Source of the DNA: Sphingopyxis sp. YR583 | GTDB taxonomy: Bacteria > Pseudomonadota > Alphaproteobacteria > Sphingomonadales > Sphingomonadaceae | DNA length: 64,000 bases | Reading direction: 5' to 3' | Assembly: GCF_900108295.1 (NCBI RefSeq) | Contig: NZ_FNWK01000001.1 | Location: forward strand, 1,798,001-1,862,000 | Shown here: positions 34,690 through 43,725 of the stretch, in pieces | How the letters are laid out: every line of letters starts with the position of its first letter | Position numbering within the stretch: position 1 is the first letter of the stretch | The notes under the pieces: model-generated | What the model was told of the DNA's origin: nothing | The model's input: the letters and a program-made list of their open reading frames with translations, nothing else | The model's database searches: none | Position numbers and translations under genes: made by a program

Positions 34690-36202
34690 CCCGATCGGCC
34701 GGCGCGGGCTTCTGGCAACTGCCGGCAGTTCGCTTCTCCTTTCCGCCTTCGCACGGGCCGAGGTCTTCACGCCGGTCCAACATATCGGGGGGGTGAGTGC
34801 CTCCGACGGCGCCTATCGTTCGGGTATTTATCGCAGCTTCGGCGACGCCCGGTCGTGGGCTTTTACAGGCATCCGCTATGGTCGGGCCGAGCGTTTCCGG
34901 GCGCCCGCCGCGGTGACGAAGGCCGAGCAACTCCGGGGTGACGTCTTTGGTCCTGCCTGCCCCCAAACGGGCAGACGCTATCAGCCGCAGGACGAGGACT
35001 GTCTGTTCCTCAATGTCTGGACGCCCGACATTGAAAAGCCCGCCAAACGCCCGGTCATGGTCTATTTTCACGGCGGTGCCTATTCGACCGGCAGCGTAAC
35101 CGATCCGGTCAACGACGGGGCCGTGTTGGCTGCGCGCGGCGATGTCGTCGTGGTGACGGTCAACCATCGGCTGAACGCATTCGGCTATCTTTACCTCGCC
35201 GCGCTCGACCCGCGTTTTCCCGACAGCGGCAACGCGGGTCAACTCGACCTGATTGTCGCGCTCAGATGGGTGCAGCGGAACATCGCAGCCTTCGGAGGCG
35301 ACCCCGCCAATGTTACCGTATTCGGCCAGTCGGGAGGCGGCGCGAAGATCGCAACGCTGATGGCGATGCCGGAAGCGAAGGATCTGTTCCACAAGGCGAT
35401 CACGATGAGCGGGCAGCAGGTCACCGCCTCGGGTCCGCTCAATGCGACCAGGCGTGCGCAGGCGTTTCTCGACAAACTCGGCAAAGACGTCGACCCCGTA
35501 ACCGCACCGGTCGAGCAAATCGTCGCTGCGCTCTCGGCGACCGATCCGATTCTCGGCGGCGGCGTCTATATGGGGCCGGTGCTCGACATGACGCATCTCG
35601 TGCGCCACCCCTTCTGGCCCGACGCGGCGCCGCAGTCACTCGAACTTCCAATGATGCTCGGCAACACGGTGATGGAGACGCGCGCCTTCTACGCACCCGA
35701 CGGCAAGCAGCTTGCGGGATTGAGCTTCGACAATCTCGCGGCCCGGATCGCGCCGGAAATGCGCATCGACATCGAACCGTCGTGGGTCGTGAGCCAGTTC
35801 CGCGGCCGCTATCCCGAAGCGGCGCCGCTCGATCTGTTCCATCGCATCGTCACATCGGCGCGAAGCTGGCGAGGGCAGGTCGAGGAGGCTGATGCGCGTG
35901 CGCGCGCCGGCCATCCGGGCTTCGTCTATCAGCTCGATTTCGAGGCCGCTAAACATGCCGACGATATTGCGCTCGGTTTCGGAACAGTGCCCGATCCAAC
36001 CGCCGCGCAGCAGGCGATGAGCGATCGCGTGATGGATGCCTTCGTCCGCTTTGCGCGCACCGGCAATCCCGGCTGGCCGGCCTATGATCTGGCCAAGCGC
36101 CAGACGATGATCTTCGATATGGTCAGCCGCGTCGAACAAGATCCGCGCCGGTGGGAGCGCGAGCTGTTCGCGCGCGTACCCTATATCCAGCCGGGCAGTT
36201 AG
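34676..36202 (+). CDS. Secreted type B carboxylesterase
   Basis: This is an alpha/beta-hydrolase esterase. ATG 34676 lies inside the end of kdgK (14-base overlap; TTG at 34673 also possible) and gives 508 residues. A signal peptide with RRGLLATAGSSLLLSAFARA may be Tat-type. The family block EDCLFLNVWTPD is present, the oxyanion hole is YFHGGAYSTGS, and the nucleophile elbow is GQSGGG with Ser219. The usual form is GESAG, so this belongs to the GQSGGG bacterial subgroup. In this operon it may remove acetyl, methyl or feruloyl groups from pectin fragments (inference). It is convergent with the next gene; the stops overlap. Confidence 0.85.
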   Translation: MSGADPIGRRGLLATAGSSLLLSAFARAEVFTPVQHIGGVSASDGAYRSGIYRSFGDARSWAFTGIRYGRAERFRAPAAVTKAEQLRGDVFGPACPQTGRRYQPQDEDCLFLNVWTPDIEKPAKRPVMVYFHGGAYSTGSVTDPVNDGAVLAARGDVVVVTVNHRLNAFGYLYLAALDPRFPDSGNAGQLDLIVALRWVQRNIAAFGGDPANVTVFGQSGGGAKIATLMAMPEAKDLFHKAITMSGQQVTASGPLNATRRAQAFLDKLGKDVDPVTAPVEQIVAALSATDPILGGGVYMGPVLDMTHLVRHPFWPDAAPQSLELPMMLGNTVMETRAFYAPDGKQLAGLSFDNLAARIAPEMRIDIEPSWVVSQFRGRYPEAAPLDLFHRIVTSARSWRGQVEEADARARAGHPGFVYQLDFEAAKHADDIALGFGTVPDPTAAQQAMSDRVMDAFVRFARTGNPGWPAYDLAKRQTMIFDMVSRVEQDPRRWERELFARVPYIQPGS

Positions 36203-37173
36203 ACGATCTTGTGCGAGCCGAGCCAATTCCACAGCAGCTCGGGCCAGATTGCAACGGGTAGCCCCGCGGTCTTCATCAGCCCGAAACCATGCGCGCCGCG
36301 CTCAAAGAAATGTGCCTCGACCGGAGCCCCCACGGCACGCGTCGCTTCGCGCAGGCGCACGCTATTGTCGACCTTTACGACGCTGTCGTCCTCGGCATGC
36401 AGCAGCCAGAGCGGCGGTTGGTCGGCGCGCGTGTTGCGTTCGGGCGAATAGAGTGCCTCACGCGCGGCGTCGGGGTTTGCACCGATCAGTTTCTCGCGGC
36501 TAACGGCATGGGCGATGGCGGGATCCATCGACACGACCGGATAGATGGCGGCCAGCGCATCGGGACGCGCGGATAGCGTATCGGCGGCGTCGATCGGCGC
36601 ATAGGCTTTGGCGTCGAAGCGCGTGAGCAGGCTCGTCGCGACTTGTCCACCCGCCGAGAAGCCGCCGAAGACGACGCGCGCCGGATCGATGCCGTCCGTT
36701 CCCGCGCGTCTGCGTACCAGCCGTACCGCGCGCTGCGCATCGGCGAGCGGCACGTCGGCGCCGTTCGTCCAGCCGTCGCCGGGCAGGCGATAGAAGAGAA
36801 CGTAGACGGTGACCCCGCGATCACGCAGCCATCGCGCCAGCTCATAGCCTTCCTTGTCGACCACGACATAGCGATAGCCGCCGCCGGGCGCGAGAATGAC
36901 CGCCGCGCCATTGGGCTTTGCTGGCCGGAAAATGTCGAGCCGCGGACGGCTGATTCTCTCCAGCATCCGGTCGCTGGCGTTCGGGTCGTCGCTGCGCTGG
37001 ACGACCTGTTCGATCAGGCCGGGCGGCGGGGTGATATGGCCTTCCGGCCAGAGTGCGGCGCTCGTATCGGGTGCCATGCCGGCCGGGCGCGTCCATACTT
37101 CCTTCGCTGCCGCGGTGCTCGCGATCGGCAGCACCAGGCTCGCTGTCAGCAACGTGCGGCGGTTGAAAGTCAT
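36199..37173 (-). CDS. Secreted alpha/beta hydrolase, probable polysaccharide acetylesterase
   Basis: Start ATG 37173 (MTFNRRTLLTASLVLPIAS) overlaps the cupin stop by 4 bases and gives 324 residues with a signal peptide. LAPGGGYRYVVVDKEGYELARWL holds the HGG-like oxyanion segment in its GGGY form, GGFSAGGQVA the nucleophile Ser, and HAEDDSVV and ERGAHGFG the acid and the His. This set matches the BD-FAE/xylan-acetylesterase-like group of secreted hydrolases. Being in one operon with the pectate lyase suggests de-acetylation of pectin or side chains. The exact substrate is inference. Confidence 0.85.
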   Translation of the reverse strand: MTFNRRTLLTASLVLPIASTAAAKEVWTRPAGMAPDTSAALWPEGHITPPPGLIEQVVQRSDDPNASDRMLERISRPRLDIFRPAKPNGAAVILAPGGGYRYVVVDKEGYELARWLRDRGVTVYVLFYRLPGDGWTNGADVPLADAQRAVRLVRRRAGTDGIDPARVVFGGFSAGGQVATSLLTRFDAKAYAPIDAADTLSARPDALAAIYPVVSMDPAIAHAVSREKLIGANPDAAREALYSPERNTRADQPPLWLLHAEDDSVVKVDNSVRLREATRAVGAPVEAHFFERGAHGFGLMKTAGLPVAIWPELLWNWLGSHKIV

Positions 37174-37571
37174 TTGCCTGGAGCCTTGTTCGGATAGGCG
37201 ATGATCAGCACCAGCGGTTCGCTGCCGGTCTGGCGGATGCCGACCTTCGCGCCGGTATAGAGCCATGCAGCCGTGCCGGCCTTCAATTCCTTCTCCTCGC
37301 CGTCTGAATGGACGACGCCTGTGCCCGACAGGACATAATAAATCTCGTCATGGTCGATCGGATGGACCCCGATAGCCGCGCCGACGTGCAGCGCGCGTTT
37401 GCGGAATTCGAAACTACGCGGCGCGGGGACCGAATCGCTGATCCGGTATGCCGTCGACATGCCGATCGCGCCGTGCGGTGGCGCTTCTTCGCGCGTCGTC
37501 GCTGCCTCGTCGATCACGACCATCGCAGGAGCTGCGACACCACTGAGCAACAGAGCGAGAAGCGCGCTCAT
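37170..37571 (-). CDS. Secreted cupin-domain protein
   Basis: Start ATG 37571 overlaps the pectate lyase stop by 4 bases and gives 133 residues: a short hydrophobic signal (MSALLALLLSGVAAPAMVV) and one cupin barrel. RALHVGAAIGVHPIDHDEIYYVLSGTGVVHSDGEEKELKAGTAAWL carries the His, His and Glu of a cupin metal site. Small periplasmic cupins such as KdgF convert unsaturated uronates to DKI in pectin and alginate pathways. A KdgF-like linearising role is possible here, but KdgF is normally cytoplasmic and the match is only at the fold level. Its place between lyase and esterase supports uronate chemistry. Confidence 0.78.
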   Translation of the reverse strand: MSALLALLLSGVAAPAMVVIDEAATTREEAPPHGAIGMSTAYRISDSVPAPRSFEFRKRALHVGAAIGVHPIDHDEIYYVLSGTGVVHSDGEEKELKAGTAAWLYTGAKVGIRQTGSEPLVLIIAYPNKAPGK

Positions 37572-38947
37572 TTCACATTTCCGCGCGAATCGATATCGCG
37601 CACCGACAGATGCTCCTGCGGCATCGGGGCCGTCTGCGCCGGATAAGTCCCCGATCTTGGTTCCATCGTCGCGATATCCCAGTCGGCCTCGACGAACGGC
37701 GCGCGCACCGGCGGAGCGACCTTCGGATAAGCGCTGACCTGTTTTTCGTCGTCGATGATGCCGCCACGGCCTTCGGCGATGAAGAAGAGGATACGAATCT
37801 CCTCGGCATCGCGCGCCCATGGCCGCGCACCGGCGGAGCCCAGCAGCGAGGTTTCGACGTCGCGAACCGGCAGGATGCGATAGCCCCCGATCGGCGCGAG
37901 CGGCGCCTTCGCGCGGATCAGCTTGGCCTGCGTTTCGCCATAGCGACCGAATTCGGGCAGCGGCTGGCCGTGGCGATCGACGGCCAGATTGTCCTTGCCA
38001 TAATAATCGAGATCGCCGTCCCCGCCCAGCATCAGGAAAGGCAGCCCCTCGTCGGTGCTATTGCCGCCGCGCATGACGTTGCCGATCGCGGTAATCTGTC
38101 CGGTGACATAGGGATGCCCGACCCATTCGAGGTTCATCAGATTATAATGCACCGCGCGGTGGCCGGGGTCGTAGATCAGATTGTTGATCATCAGCGCCTG
38201 CGCTCCGCCCTTGATCAACGGGCTCCGCTCGACATTGTGCGCCCAGACGTTGCGGTAAAAGACGATGCCGGTGGCATTGTCGTGGATCAGCGATCCTTTG
38301 CTGTGCTCGCCCTTCGGATGGCTCGCATCGGCGAGGCCTTCGGCGGCAAGATTGTTCGAGAAGGTGACATTCTTGCTCGTCCCCTCGCGCCATTCGGCGA
38401 CGCTGTTGCCGGTGAAGCGGGGTCCCGATGCCGACATATTTTCGTCGATTGCCCACAGGAAGGTGCAATGATCGACGATGATATTGTGCGCTCCGACGGT
38501 TGAGAAGGCGTCCGCCTCCCATCCGCTGCGCTTTGGCTGGCCGTCGACTCCCGTATAGACGCGTATATGCCGCATCACCACGTCGTGGGTTTTCACGTCG
38601 ATGCCGGTGCGGATCAGCGTGATGCCGGGTCCGGGCGCGGTTTGCCCGGCGATCGTCAGATAGGGATGTTTGATTTCGATCGTCTCGCGGCCCATATCGA
38701 TCACGCCGCCGACTTCGAACACGACGATGCGCGGCCCCGGCGTTTCGATTGCCGCCTTCAGAGACCCCGGCCCGTCGGGCGCGAGCGTCGTCACACGCAA
38801 TATCTGTCCGCCGCGTCCGCCCGGAGTCTGCCCCGCCGGACCGACCGCGCCAAGGAAGGCGAGCGGGGCGGGATCGGCCGCCAGCGCCGAGCCAGCCGAC
38901 AGGCTAAAGGCCAGAAAAAGCGCGGTTATCCAAAGCTTTTTGGGCAT
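37568..38947 (-). CDS. Secreted pectate lyase (PL1-type beta-helix)
   Basis: This enzyme cleaves polygalacturonate by beta-elimination, giving unsaturated oligogalacturonates. ATG 38947 (MPKKLWITALFLAFSLSAG) is preferred over ATG 38962 on its ribosome site; 459 residues with a signal peptide ending at ALA. GGRGGQILRVTTLAPDGPGSLKAAIETPGPRIVVFEVGGVID opens the beta-helix as in PL1. The Ca-binding and catalytic region is WEADAFSTVGAHNIIVDHCTFLWAIDENMS, and VAEWREGTSKNVTFSNN follows. First gene of a three-gene minus operon with tight ATGA overlaps. The LacI-type operators at 39004 and 39147 flank its promoter. Confidence 0.9.
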   Translation of the reverse strand: MPKKLWITALFLAFSLSAGSALAADPAPLAFLGAVGPAGQTPGGRGGQILRVTTLAPDGPGSLKAAIETPGPRIVVFEVGGVIDMGRETIEIKHPYLTIAGQTAPGPGITLIRTGIDVKTHDVVMRHIRVYTGVDGQPKRSGWEADAFSTVGAHNIIVDHCTFLWAIDENMSASGPRFTGNSVAEWREGTSKNVTFSNNLAAEGLADASHPKGEHSKGSLIHDNATGIVFYRNVWAHNVERSPLIKGGAQALMINNLIYDPGHRAVHYNLMNLEWVGHPYVTGQITAIGNVMRGGNSTDEGLPFLMLGGDGDLDYYGKDNLAVDRHGQPLPEFGRYGETQAKLIRAKAPLAPIGGYRILPVRDVETSLLGSAGARPWARDAEEIRILFFIAEGRGGIIDDEKQVSAYPKVAPPVRAPFVEADWDIATMEPRSGTYPAQTAPMPQEHLSVRDIDSRGNVK

Positions 38948-39003
38948 CCTGTCTCTCCTCATCTTTGGGGTATTGACATGTTCGTCGCAATCCGCAATCT
39001 TTC

Positions 39004-39018
39004 TGACACCGGTTACCC
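39004..39018. promoter_or_regulatory. LacI-type operator, site 3 (pectate lyase promoter side)
   Basis: TGACACCGGTTACCC, 57 bases upstream of the pectate lyase start and about 190 before TonB receptor 2. It pairs with an inverted copy 143 bases away. Two operators in one divergent promoter could allow looping by a tetrameric or paired LacI-family protein. Confidence 0.75.
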
Positions 39019-39146
39019 CAATCGGTCAACGAGAAAATATTTCCAAGGGAGAGGGTCTGATCGGGTTCATCGCGCCAAGCGACGAGCCATCTTACTCTCT
39101 GAAAAATCGACGGACGAAGCGCTATGCCAAATCGCTTTGTCCAGCA

Positions 39147-39161
39147 AAGTAACCGGTGTCA
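39147..39161. promoter_or_regulatory. LacI-type operator, site 4 (TonB receptor 2 promoter side)
   Basis: AAGTAACCGGTGTCA, the reverse complement of the motif core (TGACACCGGTTAC). It lies 46 bases before the receptor start codon. Together with site 3 it covers both ends of the divergent promoter region 38948-39206, which shows nothing else recognisable. Confidence 0.75.
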
Positions 39162-39206
39162 TTCCTTGCGCGAGCGGGGGCAACGGGGCGATAAGGGAGG
39201 ATGATA

Positions 39207-42032
39207 ATGGCAATATATGCAACGCGGAGCATTCGCACTTTGACCCGGCTGGCGTGCGGCGCATCGCTTGCCGTGATCGCGGTCGCGCCGGCCTATGCGC
39301 AGGACACCGTCGCTGCTGACGAAACTGTCGCAGCCGAAGATGAGATCATCGTCACCGGCTTCCGCGCCTCGTTGGGCGCCGCGCTCAACGTAAAACGCGA
39401 GTCGGTCGCAGCGGTCGATGCGATCGTCGCCGAAGATATCGCCAAATTCCCTGACCAGAATCTCGCCGAATCGCTTCAGCGTATCCCGGGTATCACGATC
39501 CAGCGCGACGGCGGCGAAGGCCGCGGTATCACGGTGCGGGGCCTTGGCTCACAATTTACCCGCGTTCGCGTCAATGGACTCGAAACCGTTGCGACCTCGA
39601 CCGACGGCGCATCGGCGAACCGCGACCGCGCGTTCGACTTCAACGTCTTCGCTTCCGAGCTGTTCAGTTCGATCGTCGTCCACAAGACGGCTTCGGCCGA
39701 ACTCGACGAAGGCTCGCTGGGCGCGGTGGTCGATCTCAACACCGGCAACCCGCTTGGCGGCAAAGGTGGCTTCACCGCCGCGCTGTCGGCTCAGGGCAGC
39801 TATAATGATCTGTCCGAGAAGGTCGGGCCGCGCGTTGCCGGCCTGCTGAGCTGGGCCAACGATGCCGGCACGTTTGGCGTGGCCGTATCGGCCGCCTATT
39901 CGGACCAGAAAACCCTCGAACTCGGCAACAACAGTGTGCGTTGGGCGCAGGCGCGTTTCGACTCGGTCGACGGGACGCCATGCTGGACCGCCGCCAATTC
40001 GGGCGGCACCTATATTCCCGGCGCAGCATGCGATGCGGTCGCGCTCGCCTTCCACCCGCGCATTCCGCGTTATGGCGAAATTGCGCATGACAAGAAACGC
40101 CTCGGCATCACCGGATCGATCCAGTTCGCCCCGTCCGATGCGACCAAAATCTCGCTCGACGGGCTCTATTCGAGCTTCAAGCATCAGCGCCGCGAGCGTT
40201 GGGCCGAGGTGCTGCTGCGCAGCAACGAACGCTCGATCAACGTCAGCGATTATGAAATCGACGGCGACAATAATATGATCTCGGCGACGCTCGACGACGC
40301 TTGGGTGCGCACCGAACATTATCTGCGCAAGGCAAAGACCGAATTCTGGCAGGTCGGCGCGACGTGGGATCAGGATGTCAGCGACACGTTCCGCTTCACC
40401 CTGCTCGGCGGCCTGTCGAAATCGAAGGCATCGATTCCGCTCGAAACGACCATCGTCTTCGACGATCGCGATGCGCAGGACTATCGCTATGATTATAGCG
40501 ACATGGAACGCCCGTTGCTGACCTTTGGCACCAGCGTGACCAATCCGGCGAATTTCCAGCTCGCCGAAATCCGCGATCGCCCGTCGGAGGTCGAGAACAA
40601 GTTCCGCACCGTGCAACTGCGCACCGAATGGGACATCAGCGACGATTTCACGGTCAAGGCGGGCGGCGTCTACCGCCGCTTCGACTTTGCCAGCATCGCC
40701 TTCACGCGTGACACCGTCGTGTGCGGCAACGGCGGGGTCGACCGCGTCCTCGGCACGCTCGCCTGTTCGCCGTCGTCGGCCTTCGGTCCCGCCGCGGTAT
40801 ATGGTTTCCCGGTCAATTCGGGGCTCGCCGACCTGTTCACCCTCGGCAAGGCGGGGCAGCCGTCGGGCACGACGACCGAATGGCTGGTCGCCAATCTGGA
40901 TGCGACGACGGCCTTCACCAAACTCTATGATCGTGTCGCCGCAGTGGACGCCGGCAACAACCGCGCCGTGCGCGAAGAGGTGACGGGCGGCTATCTGCAG
41001 TTCGACGCCAAGGGCGAGCTCGCCGGCCTGCGCTATGCGCTCAACGCCGGCGTGCGCTACGTCCACACCGATCAGACGTCGAGCGGGCTCAATAGCGGTG
41101 CGGCGGTGACGGTGAAGCGCAGCTATGAAGACTGGCTGCCTTCCATGAACCTCGCGCTGTTCCCGCACGAGGACATCATCATCCGCGCCGCGGTTGCCGA
41201 TGTGATGACGCGTCCTACGCTCGGTAATCTGACGCCGGGCGGATCCGTCGACGGGTTCAACTATCGCATCAACTACGGCAACCCGTTCCTCGATCCGTTT
41301 CGCGCGACCTCCTATGATCTCGCGTTCGAATGGTATTTTGCACCGCAGTCGATCTTCTCGGTTGCGCTGTTCAAGAAGGACATCGCGAGCTTCCCGGTCG
41401 CAACGACCGCGAGCGGCACCTTCGCATCGACTGGCCTGCCGCTGTCGGTGATCCCGCCGAGCAGCCCGGGCTCGATCAATCCCGAAGGTCAGCTTTGGAC
41501 GATCACCTCGATCGGCAATGGCGAGGGCGCGAAGCTCAAGGGTATCGAAGTCTCGCTGCAGGCGCCGTTCAAATTCCTGCCCGGGTTCCTGTCGAACTTC
41601 GGCGGCATCGTGAACGCGACGTACGTCGATTCGGACGCCGACTATACGGTCGCCGGCCCGTCGATCGTCCCGGGCGGCGCGAATGTGTCGGCGGTGCGCA
41701 ACGGTACGCTCTTCAATCTGTCGAAACGCGCCTATAACGGCACGCTCTATTATGACGACGGCAAGTTCAGCGCGCGTGCCTCGGTCAGCTATCGCAGCCG
41801 CTATGCCGACGCCAATAGCGGTACCGGTAACGTGTTCGAAGGCTATGGTTCGACGATCAATGTCGATGCCTCGGTCCGCTATGCGATCACCGACAATATC
41901 GAAATCTCGGTCGAAGGCATCAACCTGACCGACGAGTATCGCTATCGCTTCACCGATATCGATGCCGATCGGAATTACGAGAATAACCACTTCGGCCGCA
42001 CCTTCCTGTTCGGTGCGCGCGTCAAGATCTGA
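39207..42032 (+). CDS. TonB-dependent outer-membrane receptor 2 (oligogalacturonate uptake)
   Basis: ATG 39207 has GGGAGG 7 bases upstream; the ATG at 39201 is too close to it. 941 residues: signal peptide ending at AYAQ, plug (IIVTGFRASLGAALNVKRESVAAVDAIVAEDIAKFPDQNLAESLQRIPGITIQR) and a 22-strand barrel ending KI. The plug contains the FRAS-type TIGR01782 features of Caulobacter/sphingomonad receptors. It is divergent from the pectate lyase across two LacI-type operators, so pectin oligosaccharides are the likely cargo (inference). The signal peptide and start region closely resemble those of receptor 1. A hairpin with a T tract follows the stop. Confidence 0.93.
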   Translation: MAIYATRSIRTLTRLACGASLAVIAVAPAYAQDTVAADETVAAEDEIIVTGFRASLGAALNVKRESVAAVDAIVAEDIAKFPDQNLAESLQRIPGITIQRDGGEGRGITVRGLGSQFTRVRVNGLETVATSTDGASANRDRAFDFNVFASELFSSIVVHKTASAELDEGSLGAVVDLNTGNPLGGKGGFTAALSAQGSYNDLSEKVGPRVAGLLSWANDAGTFGVAVSAAYSDQKTLELGNNSVRWAQARFDSVDGTPCWTAANSGGTYIPGAACDAVALAFHPRIPRYGEIAHDKKRLGITGSIQFAPSDATKISLDGLYSSFKHQRRERWAEVLLRSNERSINVSDYEIDGDNNMISATLDDAWVRTEHYLRKAKTEFWQVGATWDQDVSDTFRFTLLGGLSKSKASIPLETTIVFDDRDAQDYRYDYSDMERPLLTFGTSVTNPANFQLAEIRDRPSEVENKFRTVQLRTEWDISDDFTVKAGGVYRRFDFASIAFTRDTVVCGNGGVDRVLGTLACSPSSAFGPAAVYGFPVNSGLADLFTLGKAGQPSGTTTEWLVANLDATTAFTKLYDRVAAVDAGNNRAVREEVTGGYLQFDAKGELAGLRYALNAGVRYVHTDQTSSGLNSGAAVTVKRSYEDWLPSMNLALFPHEDIIIRAAVADVMTRPTLGNLTPGGSVDGFNYRINYGNPFLDPFRATSYDLAFEWYFAPQSIFSVALFKKDIASFPVATTASGTFASTGLPLSVIPPSSPGSINPEGQLWTITSIGNGEGAKLKGIEVSLQAPFKFLPGFLSNFGGIVNATYVDSDADYTVAGPSIVPGGANVSAVRNGTLFNLSKRAYNGTLYYDDGKFSARASVSYRSRYADANSGTGNVFEGYGSTINVDASVRYAITDNIEISVEGINLTDEYRYRFTDIDADRNYENNHFGRTFLFGARVKI

Positions 42033-42053
42033 CGCAAAGGGTTAGTCCCGGTG

Positions 42054-42095
42054 AGGCCCGGTTTCCGCACGCGGGGGCCGGGTCTTTCTTTTTTT
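42054..42095 (+). terminator. Intrinsic terminator or attenuator between TonB receptor 2 and the GH43 gene
   Basis: AGGCCCGG (42054-42061) pairs with CCGGGTCT (42078-42085) through eight pairs including one G-U. A 16-base loop that itself can fold lies between, and TTCTTTTTTT follows. It lies 22 bases past the receptor stop and 16 before the next GTG start. It would lower expression of the downstream gene relative to the receptor. Confidence 0.75.
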
Positions 42096-42111
42096 GAGGG
42101 AGAAGAGACCA

Positions 42112-43725
42112 GTGACCGATCGCCGCGACATGCTCAAACTTGCCGGAACGGGCCTGCTCGCGACCGGCCTCTCGGGTCTTGGCGCGCCAGCGGCATTTTC
42201 CATGTCGGCACCCGCTTCTTCCGGCCCGGCGCCCGCTTGGGCGAAGGGCTTTGACGGGCAGCGAAAGGCCGATCTTGGCGACGGACGCTTTCTCAATCCG
42301 ATCTTGGCCGGCGACCATCCCGACCCGTCGATCCTGAAGGACGGCGCCGACTATTATATGACCTTCTCGACCTTCGATTCCTATCCGGGGCTGGTCATCT
42401 GGCATTCGCGCGATCTCGTGAACTGGCGGCCAATCGGCCCCGCGCTGACGAAGAATATCGGGGCGGTCTGGGCGCCCGAACTGTGCAAGCACAAGGGCCG
42501 CTATTATCTCTACATCCCGACCAAGGGTCCCAACACGAGCTGGGTGATCTGGGCCGACCGGATCGAGGGGCCGTGGAGCGAGCCGATCGACTTAGGGCTG
42601 CCCGATCATATCGATCCCGGCCACGCGGTCGGCGAAGACGGGTCGCGCTGGCTGTTCCTGTCGGGCGGTGATCGCGTCCGCCTGTCCGACGATGGCCTGT
42701 CGCGCATCGGCGAGCCCGAGCATATCTACGACCCTTGGCGCTACCCCGCCGACTGGGTGGTCGAAGGCTTTGCGCCCGAAGGGCCGAAGATCACGCGGCG
42801 TGGCGACTATTATTACATGATCACCGCGGTTGGCGGCACTGCGGGTCCGCCGACCGGCCACATGGTGATCGCCGCGCGCTCGAAATCGATCCACGGGCCG
42901 TGGGAGAATTGCCCCGCAAACCCGCTCGTCCACACCAAATCGGTAGCGGAGAAATGGTGGTCGCGCGGCCATGCGACGCTCGTCGAGGGGCCGGCGGGCG
43001 ATTGGTGGAGCGTCTATCACGGATTCGAGAATGGATATTGGACGCTCGGGCGACAGGCGTTGCTCGACCCGATCGAATGGACCGACGACGGCTGGTTCCG
43101 CATGAAGGGCGGCGACCTGTCGCAGCCGATCGCAAAGCCGAAGGGGGGCACGGTGGCTGGACCGCACGGCATGGCGCTGTCCGACGATTTCACCAGCCTC
43201 GCGCTTGGCGCGAAATGGAATTTCTTCAAGCCCGCGGCCGACGAACGCAGCCGCGCGCGCGTCGAAGACGGCGCGCTGGTGTTGACGGGACGCGGCAAGG
43301 CGCCGGTCGATTCATCGCCCCTGCTGCTGATCGCGGGCGATCAGGCCTATCGCTTCGAATGCGATATCGAAATCGCGCCCGGCTGCACCGCGGGGCTGAT
43401 CCTTTTCTATGATGAGAGGCTCTATTGCGGGCTCGGCTTCGATGGCGAGCGTTTCGTGACCCACCAATATGGCATCGAACGCGCGCGGCCGGTCAATCCG
43501 CATGGGGCTCGCATGCGGATGCGCGTCACCAATGATCGCCACATCGTCACCTATGATACCAGCGGCGACGGCGGGAAGACGTGGACGCGTTTCGATCGCG
43601 GCATGGAGGTGTCGGGATACCACCATAATGTGCGCGGTGGGTTCCTGATGCTGCGCCCTGGCCTCTATTCGGCAGGGGAGGGCGAAGCGCGTTTTTGCAA
43701 TTTCACCTTCCGTGCGCTCGACTAG
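42112..43725 (+). CDS. Tat-exported glycoside hydrolase, family 43-like
   Basis: GTG 42112 after GGAGAAGAG gives 537 residues; TTG at 42094 is less likely. The start TDRRDMLKLAGTGLLATGLSG is a twin-arginine signal. The five-bladed propeller opens with LAGDHPDPSILKDGADYYMTFSTF, whose Asp (HPDPS) is the expected general base. GAVWAPELCKHKGRYYLYIP and DWVVEGFAPEGPKITRRGDYYYMI carry a further acid and the Glu. From residue about 360 a second concanavalin-like beta-sandwich follows (SDDFTSLALGAKWNFFKP). GH43 enzymes remove arabinose or xylose side chains, fitting pectin trimming. The stop overlaps that of uxaA. Confidence 0.88.
   Translation: MTDRRDMLKLAGTGLLATGLSGLGAPAAFSMSAPASSGPAPAWAKGFDGQRKADLGDGRFLNPILAGDHPDPSILKDGADYYMTFSTFDSYPGLVIWHSRDLVNWRPIGPALTKNIGAVWAPELCKHKGRYYLYIPTKGPNTSWVIWADRIEGPWSEPIDLGLPDHIDPGHAVGEDGSRWLFLSGGDRVRLSDDGLSRIGEPEHIYDPWRYPADWVVEGFAPEGPKITRRGDYYYMITAVGGTAGPPTGHMVIAARSKSIHGPWENCPANPLVHTKSVAEKWWSRGHATLVEGPAGDWWSVYHGFENGYWTLGRQALLDPIEWTDDGWFRMKGGDLSQPIAKPKGGTVAGPHGMALSDDFTSLALGAKWNFFKPAADERSRARVEDGALVLTGRGKAPVDSSPLLLIAGDQAYRFECDIEIAPGCTAGLILFYDERLYCGLGFDGERFVTHQYGIERARPVNPHGARMRMRVTNDRHIVTYDTSGDGGKTWTRFDRGMEVSGYHHNVRGGFLMLRPGLYSAGEGEARFCNFTFRALD

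Noticed and set aside
39549..41990. Minus-strand open frame of about 813 codons opposite TonB receptor 2
   Set aside because: Composition is dominated by Arg, Ile, Asp and Ala repeats typical of antisense translation of a GC-rich gene; the receptor on the other strand is beyond doubt.
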